From the NCBI GenBank assembly GCA_023229645.1, contig JALNYU010000010.1, forward strand, positions 62,001 to 126,000: a DNA stretch of 64,000 bases, in the 5' to 3' direction. The DNA is from Nevskia sp. (GTDB taxonomy: Bacteria; Pseudomonadota; Gammaproteobacteria; Nevskiales; Nevskiaceae). This document shows positions 58,021 to 64,000 of this stretch, piece by piece. The translations under genes were made by a program, and so were the position numbers. Every line of letters begins with the position of its first letter. The first letter of the stretch is position 1. The notes under the pieces were generated by a model. It was not told where the DNA came from, ran no database searches, and saw only the letters and a program-made list of their open reading frames with translations.

Positions 58021-59094
58021 ATGCAAACGGCAGTCGTGACTTTTACGCTGGCTGAACTCGCCGAGCAGCACGGGTTGACGTTGCGTGGCGACCCGCACAC
58101 CGTAATCTCGGGCGTTTGCGCTTTGCTGCCTGGGCAAGCCGGCAAGCTCAGCTTCTGCGGCGAGTCGCGGTTGCGATCGCAACTCTCTTTAACGCAGGCC
58201 GCCGCTGTGATTTTGGCGGCACGCGAAGCCGATCAGTACGACGGCAACGCGTTGATTGCCGCTGAGCCGGCGCTCGCGTTTGCAAAAATTGCGCAGGGGT
58301 TCGATCGCAGCAAAGAATTCACGGCGGGTATCGATAGCAGAGCCGCGGTTGCCGCGAGTGCCGTGCTCGGCGAAGGCTGCGGCATTGGCCCCGGCGCGGT
58401 CATCGAGGCTGATGCCGTTATCGGCGCGGGCAGCTATATCGGCCCCAACTGCGTCGTTCGGCGCGGCGCACGCATCGGTGCCAGAAGCCGTTTAGAAGCC
58501 AATGTGTATATCGGCCCGGACTGCGAACTCGGCGCGCGCGCCTTGGTTCTGCCTGGTGCTGTTGTTGGCGGTCGCGGTTTTGGCCTGGTGCCGAGTGCGA
58601 GCGGCTGGATTGAAATGCCGCAATTAGGCCGCGTGATCGTCGGTGATGACGTTGAGATCGGCGCACAAACTAGCATTGATCGCGGTGCATTAGACGACAC
58701 CGTGATCGAAGACGGCGTTAAGCTCGATAATCAAATTCAAATCGCGCACAACTGCAGAATTGGTGCGCATACTGCGATTGCGGCCTGTGTCGGTATCGCG
58801 GGCAGTACGCGCATCGGCAGCCGATGCATGATCGGCGGCGCAACCGTGATTGCTGGGCATATAACGATCGCCGACAACGTTATGTTGCTTGGCATGGCGA
58901 TGGTGACAAAATCAATTGCCGTAGCCGGCGTTTACGGATCGGGCCTGCCGGCAATGCCGGCGCGGGATTGGCGAAAACAGGTTGCACGCGTGCGGCGGCT
59001 GGATCGTGTCGACGAACGCTTGCAATCGATTGAGGAAACCTTGCGGCTGACGCCGCAGACGGGAGAAGGAAACGGTGAGCAAGACGATTTTTGA
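58021..59094 (+). CDS. lpxD: UDP-3-O-acyl-glucosamine N-acyltransferase
   Basis: 357 residues. N-terminal uridine-binding domain (about 1-100, LSFCGESRLRSQL) and hexapeptide left-handed beta-helix (about 105-320; GEGCGIGPGAVIEADAVIGA, DNQIQIAHNCRIGAHTAIAA with catalytic His). A C-terminal helix follows. Third enzyme of lipid A synthesis, adding the N-linked hydroxyacyl chain. The fabZ start overlaps its 3' end by 20 bases. Confidence 0.95.
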   Translation: MQTAVVTFTLAELAEQHGLTLRGDPHTVISGVCALLPGQAGKLSFCGESRLRSQLSLTQAAAVILAAREADQYDGNALIAAEPALAFAKIAQGFDRSKEFTAGIDSRAAVAASAVLGEGCGIGPGAVIEADAVIGAGSYIGPNCVVRRGARIGARSRLEANVYIGPDCELGARALVLPGAVVGGRGFGLVPSASGWIEMPQLGRVIVGDDVEIGAQTSIDRGALDDTVIEDGVKLDNQIQIAHNCRIGAHTAIAACVGIAGSTRIGSRCMIGGATVIAGHITIADNVMLLGMAMVTKSIAVAGVYGSGLPAMPARDWRKQVARVRRLDRVDERLQSIEETLRLTPQTGEGNGEQDDF

Positions 59095-59563
59095 TATTCG
59101 CGACATCATGAGCATGCTGGCGCATCGCTATCCGTTTTTATTGGTCGACCGGATTGTCGCCTATGAAAAAGGCAAGTCGCTGACGGCGATTAAAAATGTC
59201 ACGTACAACGAGCAGTTCTTCACCGGTCACTTCCCGGAACTGCCAACGATGCCGGGCGTGCTGATCATCGAAGCATTGGCGCAAGCCTGTGGCCTGCTGA
59301 CGGCGCTGGATACCGGCATTCGTCCCGAATCGGGCGTGATTTTCTACTTCGCGGGGATCGAGCACGCCCGCTTTAAGCGCATCGTAATTCCCGGCGATCA
59401 GCTACGGTTTGAAGTCGAGATCGACAAGGTTAAGCGCAACGTTTGGCGGTTCAAAGCCAAGGCGATGGTTGAGACCGAACTCGCTTGCGAAGCCGAACTG
59501 ATGTGCGCGCTGAAAGACGCATCACGGCCAGCAGCTGCGGCGCCGGAGAACGCCGAGGCATGA
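59075..59563 (+). CDS. fabZ: 3-hydroxyacyl-ACP dehydratase FabZ
   Basis: 162 residues from GTG 59075 with GAGAAGGA upstream, inside the end of lpxD. Hotdog dehydratase: HRYPFLLVDRIVAYEKGK (catalytic His region), NEQFFTGHFPELPTMPGVLI and IEALAQACG (catalytic Glu). Dehydrates 3-hydroxyacyl-ACP in fatty acid elongation and competes with LpxA for hydroxyacyl chains. ATGA overlap with lpxA. Confidence 0.95.
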   Translation: MSKTIFDIRDIMSMLAHRYPFLLVDRIVAYEKGKSLTAIKNVTYNEQFFTGHFPELPTMPGVLIIEALAQACGLLTALDTGIRPESGVIFYFAGIEHARFKRIVIPGDQLRFEVEIDKVKRNVWRFKAKAMVETELACEAELMCALKDASRPAAAAPENAEA

Positions 59564-60363
59564 GCGCGGCGCAGCCGTTGATTCATCCGACTGCGATTAT
59601 CGACCCAGCGGCGCGGCTGCATGCGACGGTCTCGGTCGGGCCGTACAGCATCGTCGGCGCCGACGTCGAAATTGGTGAGCACACCGTCGTCGGGCCGCAC
59701 GTGGTGTTAAGTGGCCCGCTGCGCATCGGCGTACGCAACCGGATCTACCAATTCTCCAGTCTCGGCGAACTCTCGCAAGACAAGAGCGCGAAAGCAGAAG
59801 ATCCAACCAGCGTCGAAATCGGCGACGACAACACGATTCGCGAGTACGTCACGATCCAACGCGGGACCTTAAAATCGCTGGCAGAGACTGGCGGCGTGAC
59901 GCGCGTCGGCAACGGCAACTGGATCATGGCGAACGTGCACATTGCGCACGATTGCTTGGTCGGCGACGAAAACATCCTCGCCAACGGCGTGACGATGGCA
60001 GGCCACGTCACGATTGAAGACTATGTCGGTCTCGGTGGTTTTACCTTGATCCATCAGTTTTGCCGGGTCGGCGCCTATAGCTTTACCGGCGGCGGCAGCG
60101 TGATTCTGCGTGACGTGCTGCCGTTCCTGATGGCGGAAGGACATCCATCGCGGCCTCGCGGCATCAATAGCGAAGGCCTGAAGCGCCGCGGTTTTAGCGA
60201 TGACGAAATCAGCGTAATCCGCGATGCCTACAAGCTCATTTTTGTTTCTGGCGCACTGATGCCGGAAATCAAGATCCGCCTCGCGGAGATGGCGCAGACG
60301 TCACCCCATTGCCACCGGATGCTGGCGTTTATCGAAAACTCCAAGCGTTCGTTGATGCGCTGA
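59560..60363 (+). CDS. lpxA: UDP-N-acetylglucosamine acyltransferase
   Basis: 267 residues from ATG 59560. Left-handed beta-helix from residue ~8 (IHPTAIIDPAARLHATVSVG), catalytic region ANVHIAHDCLVGDENILANG (His), GGFTLIHQFCRVG, and a C-terminal helical domain (LKRRGFSDDEISVIRDAYKL). First committed enzyme of lipid A synthesis. Overlaps fabZ by four bases and lpxB by one. Confidence 0.96.
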   Translation: MSAAQPLIHPTAIIDPAARLHATVSVGPYSIVGADVEIGEHTVVGPHVVLSGPLRIGVRNRIYQFSSLGELSQDKSAKAEDPTSVEIGDDNTIREYVTIQRGTLKSLAETGGVTRVGNGNWIMANVHIAHDCLVGDENILANGVTMAGHVTIEDYVGLGGFTLIHQFCRVGAYSFTGGGSVILRDVLPFLMAEGHPSRPRGINSEGLKRRGFSDDEISVIRDAYKLIFVSGALMPEIKIRLAEMAQTSPHCHRMLAFIENSKRSLMR

Positions 60364-61502
60364 TGCGCTTCGCATTGATCGCCGGAGAAGCGTCAGGCGA
60401 TCTGCTCGGCGCGGCGCTGATCGCAGCGTTAAGACAGCGGTTTCCTGACGCGCAGTTTGTTGGCCTCGCCGGGCCGCGTATGCGGGCTGCGGGCTGCGAA
60501 GCGCTCGGCGGGATTGAGCAGCTTTCGGTGATGGGCATCGGCGAAGTTTTGCCGAAGCTACCGGCGATACTGCGGCTGCGGCGGTTTCTATACCGAACAC
60601 TGCGCGCGCAGCGCCCGGATTGCGTGATCGGCATCGACGCGCCGGATTTTAATCTTGGCCTTGAGCGCCAGCTTCGCCAGCACGGCATTCCAACGGTGCA
60701 CATGGTCAGCCCGACGATCTGGGCCTGGCGCCAGGGGCGGGTGAAGAAAATCGCGCAGGCCGCTGATCTCGTCCTGTGTCTGTTCCCGTTTGAGCCGCAG
60801 TTCTACGCCGGTCACGGCGTTGATGCCCGCTACATTGGCCATCCGCTCGCCGAGGAATTGGCGGCGCCGATTGCCCGTGAAGCCGCCCGCGCGCAACTCG
60901 GATTGCCGATGAATGGACCTTGCGTTGCGGTGCTTCCGGGAAGCCGCGGCGTTGAGTTGAAATATCTCGCGGCGTCCTTTGCAGCAACGGCTGCGTGGCT
61001 GGCGAATCGAGTTGAAAACATCTGTTTTGTTACCCCAATCGCCAAGCCGAGCTTGCGCGCGGTGATGGCGCAGGCGATGGCCGAACACGCGCCGGGGCTA
61101 CGCTGGCAGCTCTGCGAAGGGCAATCCCGTGCCGCCATGCGGGCTGCCGACGCGGTGCTGTTAGCGTCAGGTACGGCAACTTTGGAATGCTTGCTGCTGG
61201 ATCGGCCGATGGTGGTCGGGTATCGGTTATCGGCCTTTACCGCTTGGCTGCTTGGCACTGTAGGTATGCTCAAAATCCGCAAGGTGAGTCTGCCCAATCT
61301 GCTATCGGCAGAACCGGTGGTGCCTGAGTTTCTGCAGGATGCGGTAACGGCAGAGAATTTAGGGCCGGCTGTGTTGGCGCTGCTGACCGACCCCGCTGCG
61401 CGGCAGCGGCAGCTCGCCCAATTTGGCGCGGTGCGTACCGAGCTTAAGCGTGACGCGGCAGAAAATGCCGCAGCGGCGATTGCCCAGTTGCTCGGCCGAT
61501 GA
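60363..61502 (+). CDS. lpxB: lipid-A-disaccharide synthase
   Basis: 379 residues from ATG 60363, sharing one base with the lpxA stop. GT19 family: MRFALIAGEASGDLLGAALI, VMGIGEVLPKLP, DCVIGIDAPDFNLGLER, HMVSPTIWAWRQGRVKKI and ALLPFEPQFY-like LCLFPFEPQFY; C-terminal LLASGTATLECLLLDRPMVV. Joins two acylated glucosamine units into the lipid A disaccharide. Overlaps rnhB by four bases (ATGA). Confidence 0.96.
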   Translation: MRFALIAGEASGDLLGAALIAALRQRFPDAQFVGLAGPRMRAAGCEALGGIEQLSVMGIGEVLPKLPAILRLRRFLYRTLRAQRPDCVIGIDAPDFNLGLERQLRQHGIPTVHMVSPTIWAWRQGRVKKIAQAADLVLCLFPFEPQFYAGHGVDARYIGHPLAEELAAPIAREAARAQLGLPMNGPCVAVLPGSRGVELKYLAASFAATAAWLANRVENICFVTPIAKPSLRAVMAQAMAEHAPGLRWQLCEGQSRAAMRAADAVLLASGTATLECLLLDRPMVVGYRLSAFTAWLLGTVGMLKIRKVSLPNLLSAEPVVPEFLQDAVTAENLGPAVLALLTDPAARQRQLAQFGAVRTELKRDAAENAAAAIAQLLGR

Positions 61503-62086
61503 ACGCAGGGGCTGACGTGCGGATCGCCGGTATCGACGAAGTCGGCCGCGGCTGTTTGGCTGGGCCGGTGTATGCGGCGGCGGTGATATTGCCGCCAGAC
61601 CACGGTTTGATCGGCCTGCGTGATTCCAAACGCCTCTCCGCGGCGCAGCGCGAGCGCCTGGCAACGCAGATCCGGGCGACGGGTTTCGATTACGCAATCG
61701 GCATCGCAACCGTTGCCGAGATCGATGCGGTGAATATCCTGCAAGCGACCTTGCTGGCGATGCAGCGCGCCGTCGCCGCGCTGCGCCAAGCGCCGACACA
61801 GTGTTTGATTGACGGTAACCGCGGGCCACAACTCGATTACCCGACGCAGACGATCATCGGTGGCGACGACAGCGTCGAAGCGATTATGGCGGCGTCGATC
61901 ATCGCAAAAGTTGCGCGAGACGCTGAGTTATCACGGCTAGACCAGCAATATCCCGGCTACGGCATGGCGCAACACAAGGGCTACGGTACGCCGCTGCACC
62001 TTGCAGCGCTGCAGCGGCTCGGCCCCGCACCGATTCATCGGCTAAGCTTCGCCCCCTGCGCGGCCGCTGCCAGAAACACAGCCTAA
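61499..62086 (+). CDS. rnhB: ribonuclease HII
   Basis: 195 residues. IAGIDEVGRGCLAGPVYAAA (catalytic Asp-Glu), GLRDSKRLSAAQRERL, LIDGNRG (third acidic residue) and DDSVEAIMAASIIAKVARDA (fourth Asp) define the type 2 RNase H. Removes ribonucleotides and RNA primers from DNA. Coupled to lpxB by ATGA, as in other gammaproteobacteria; dnaE follows after an inserted GAF-GGDEF gene. Confidence 0.95.
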   Translation: MNAGADVRIAGIDEVGRGCLAGPVYAAAVILPPDHGLIGLRDSKRLSAAQRERLATQIRATGFDYAIGIATVAEIDAVNILQATLLAMQRAVAALRQAPTQCLIDGNRGPQLDYPTQTIIGGDDSVEAIMAASIIAKVARDAELSRLDQQYPGYGMAQHKGYGTPLHLAALQRLGPAPIHRLSFAPCAAAARNTA

Positions 62087-62245
62087 GCCGGTAGAATTCA
62101 ACCCGCAGCGATGCGTTGCGCTTGCTGGTAATTTTTAAAGCATAACGCTGCGGTGCAGCGCGTGCTTACCGCGTCAAGCTGTGCCGTTTTAACCCCATTC
62201 AGCGGCCTCTGGACTGAGGACGCACTACATTACGGTTGCCCGTTC

Positions 62246-63268
62246 ATGGAACATCATCCGTCTTACCCGAAAGAAACTGAGCGCCTGCTGGCGGTTCAGG
62301 AACTACGCTTACTCGATTCGGCAATGGATGCCAATTTCGATTGCGTAACCCGCGTGTTGAAAGCCGCAACCGGGGTCGAAATTGCGGCATTCACCGTGCT
62401 TGGACGAGATCGCCAATTCTTCAAATCGGCGCTCGGCATCCACCGGGTGGAAATCCCGCGCGAGCTGGCGATTTGCAACCACACGATTTTGCAGCATGAA
62501 TTGATTACAACGGTCGCCGATATCGGCAGCGATACGCGCTTCAAAGACAGCCCGTTTGCGGCCGGCGAAGACCCTATTCGTTTTTATGCCGGCATTCCGG
62601 TTCTGGGGCCGAATAAGTTGCCGGTCGGCACGTTGTGCTTGATGGACCGCCGCCGCCTAGCGCTGAGCACTGAACAAGCTGCGCAGCTGCGCGACCTCGC
62701 CGCGATACTCGAAAATCTGCTGCTGTTGCGCTTGTTGTCGCTCAACGATCACTTAACCGGGGTCTACAACCGTCGGACCTTCGATGAAATGTTCGACCGC
62801 GAGTGGCGCCGCGCCTATCGCCTAGTGCAGCCGTTAACCGTGCTATTGATTGAACCCGACTACGTGACCGAGTTTGCTGGCGTTTACGGCCCCGGCAAGG
62901 GCGATGAACTGGTCCGCCGCGTTGCGAACCAGATTATGTCGGTGCTGCGACGCGGTGGCGATTTGGTGGCACGGCACGGTGATGAGAAATTTGTTGTCGT
63001 GTTGCCGGAAACCACGCTGGAGCAGGGCGATTTTCTGGCGGAGAACATCCGCAAAGCCGTGCACGAAGCGGCGATCGATCATCCCGGCTCGCCGCTGCGG
63101 CGGGTCACCGTGGCCATCGGCGGCGCCTGTGTCGTGACGCTCAACGATTTCCACTCCGGCAGTTCTGCGCTTGTCGCACGGGCTGAAGAAGCATTGCAGC
63201 GCGCCCGCGCCGACGGCGGCAATCGGATCGTGTTCGATCTGCCTGAGCCGCCGGCAGCGGACGCCTGA
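62246..63268 (+). CDS. GAF domain protein with degenerate GGDEF domain
   Basis: 340 residues from ATG 62246; a GTG at 62153 would add 31 residues without clear family support. GAF domain (about 18-155; TGVEIAAFTVLGRDRQFFKS, YAGIPVLGPNKLPVGTLCLM) then a GGDEF fold (about 165-330) beginning NDHLTGVYNRRTFDEMFDRE. The signature is ARHGDEKFVVV rather than RxGGDEF, and the metal-binding D-x-D-x-F-K region reads LIEPDYVTEF. It likely binds or senses rather than makes cyclic di-GMP. Placed between rnhB and dnaE, which are normally adjacent. Confidence 0.85.
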   Translation: MEHHPSYPKETERLLAVQELRLLDSAMDANFDCVTRVLKAATGVEIAAFTVLGRDRQFFKSALGIHRVEIPRELAICNHTILQHELITTVADIGSDTRFKDSPFAAGEDPIRFYAGIPVLGPNKLPVGTLCLMDRRRLALSTEQAAQLRDLAAILENLLLLRLLSLNDHLTGVYNRRTFDEMFDREWRRAYRLVQPLTVLLIEPDYVTEFAGVYGPGKGDELVRRVANQIMSVLRRGGDLVARHGDEKFVVVLPETTLEQGDFLAENIRKAVHEAAIDHPGSPLRRVTVAIGGACVVTLNDFHSGSSALVARAEEALQRARADGGNRIVFDLPEPPAADA

Positions 63269-63340
63269 TTTGAGCGCAGACGCATGCCGTACACCCGATT
63301 CGGCTTCGGCTGCGCCACGGCTGTGGATTAACGCGGTGCG

Positions 63341-64000
63341 ATGAGCTTCGTCCATCTCCATCTCCATACCGAATTCTCGCTGGTCGACAGCCTGATCCGG
63401 ATTGAGGCGCCGGCTCGGAAAAGTCCCGGCGGCAACGTCGAAACGCTGACGGCGCGCGCCGCCGCGCTTGGCTTGCCGGCATTGGCCGTGACCGACCAGG
63501 ACAACCTGTACGGCATGGTCAAGTTTTATAAATTGGCCGAGGCCGCCGGGCTCAAAGCGATATTCGGCGCCGATGTCTTTTTGCAGGAACTGGAAGATCC
63601 CGAAGGCGGCGAAAACGTCACATTGCTGGTGCAAAACGCTACCGGCTACCGCAATCTCACGCGGTTGGTGTCGCGCGCCTACATGGGCGGCCAGGGCCGC
63701 GGGCGGCCGCAGTTGCAGCGGGCATGGTTGGCGGAAGCGAATGCGGGCTTGATTGCGCTTAGCGGCCGCAGTGGCGAAATCGGCAAGGCTTTGCTCGCCG
63801 GGCGTATCGATGCCGCTAAAGCCGCCGCCGCGTGGTGGCAGCGCCATTTTCCGGATCGCTTTTATCTTGAGATCACGCGCTGCGGCCGGCGGGACGACGC
63901 GCCGCATCTGCAAGCGGCCGTCGCGTTTGCGCGGCAGGAAGGCTTGCCGATCGCAGCCAGTAACGACGTGCGTTTTCTCGACCGCAGTGATTTCGACGCC
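63341..64000 (+). CDS. dnaE: DNA polymerase III alpha subunit, N-terminal part
   Basis: The first 220 codons are present and the frame runs off the right edge. PHP domain: SFVHLHLHTEFSLVDSLIRI, ALAVTDQDNLYGMVKFYKLA, GLKAIFGADVFL, YRNLTRLVSRAYMGGQGRGR and PIAASNDVRFLDRSDFDA. Catalytic subunit of the replicative polymerase. ATG 63341 gives the family N-terminus. Its position after rnhB is the conserved gammaproteobacterial order. Confidence 0.95.
   Translation, partial: MSFVHLHLHTEFSLVDSLIRIEAPARKSPGGNVETLTARAAALGLPALAVTDQDNLYGMVKFYKLAEAAGLKAIFGADVFLQELEDPEGGENVTLLVQNATGYRNLTRLVSRAYMGGQGRGRPQLQRAWLAEANAGLIALSGRSGEIGKALLAGRIDAAKAAAAWWQRHFPDRFYLEITRCGRRDDAPHLQAAVAFARQEGLPIAASNDVRFLDRSDFDA

Overview
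The window is GC-rich chromosomal DNA from a gammaproteobacterium. The strongest evidence is the block rpsB-tsf-pyrH-frr-uppS-cdsA-rseP-bamA-skp-lpxD-fabZ-lpxA-lpxB-rnhB-dnaE, the standard gammaproteobacterial translation, envelope and lipid A cluster, preceded by map-glnD-dapD and dapE as in Xanthomonadales/Nevskiales-type genomes. Lipopolysaccharide genes (lptF, lptG, lpxA/B/D, bamA) confirm a Gram-negative outer membrane. The family-level assignment is inference.

Layout. (1) 1-4.5 kb: lptF-lptG, a GNAT-like protein and a nucleotidyltransferase, overlapping like an operon. (2) 4.5-13.9 kb: an accessory island. A VapBC/FitAB-type toxin-antitoxin pair on the plus strand is followed by an integron-cassette-like array on the minus strand with no integrase. 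The array holds small, mostly unknown genes separated by attC-like sites (clear at 5.4, 6.0, 8.0 and 13.2 kb; degenerate at 7.4 and 8.5 kb; possible right halves at 6.6 and 12.2 kb). It has been invaded by a complete IS21-family element (9306-11816, 8-bp target duplication) that splits a 360-codon exported-protein gene, by remnants of IS1182- and IS630-type transposases, and by a 206-bp composite of two inverted ~94-bp repeats that interrupts a zinc-finger membrane-protein gene. The same composite recurs at 41.8 kb. (3) 13.9-25.2 kb: fatty acid hydroxylase, S1/P1 nuclease, peptidyl-prolyl isomerase, a GAF-SpoIIE-HATPase regulator with its STAS partner, a cystathionine gamma-synthase-like enzyme, Hsp15, a truncated globin and a large propeller-GGDEF sensor. 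(4) 25.6-43 kb: mixed metabolism: thioesterase, serA, S9 peptidase, an MpaB-type oxygenase, metZ, NUDIX, MazG, DegV, an orphan ParA, ppnP, a GNAT/FemAB-type protein beside a frameshifted glycosyltransferase, a phosphoesterase, and a frameshifted secreted metallo-beta-lactamase-fold hydrolase. (5) 42-64 kb: the conserved housekeeping block, running off the right edge inside dnaE.

How the genes fit together. dapD/dapE (lysine and peptidoglycan precursors), uppS (lipid carrier), cdsA (phospholipids), fabZ, lpxA/B/D, lptF/G, bamA, skp and rseP form a nearly continuous envelope-building programme coupled to translation genes (rpsB, tsf, frr, map). metZ and the gene at 18.2 kb both belong to the Cys/Met PLP family of sulfur metabolism. 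Signalling is represented by two GGDEF proteins, one apparently intact and one degenerate, and by the SpoIIE/STAS pair.

Most notable points: the integrase-less cassette array with its layered insertions; the repeated inverted-pair element; a cleanly reconstructable IS21-split gene; a ~58-residue insertion in EF-Ts; absence of dxr from its usual place between cdsA and rseP; and frameshifts in two otherwise convincing genes. All calls are by eye; no search was run.
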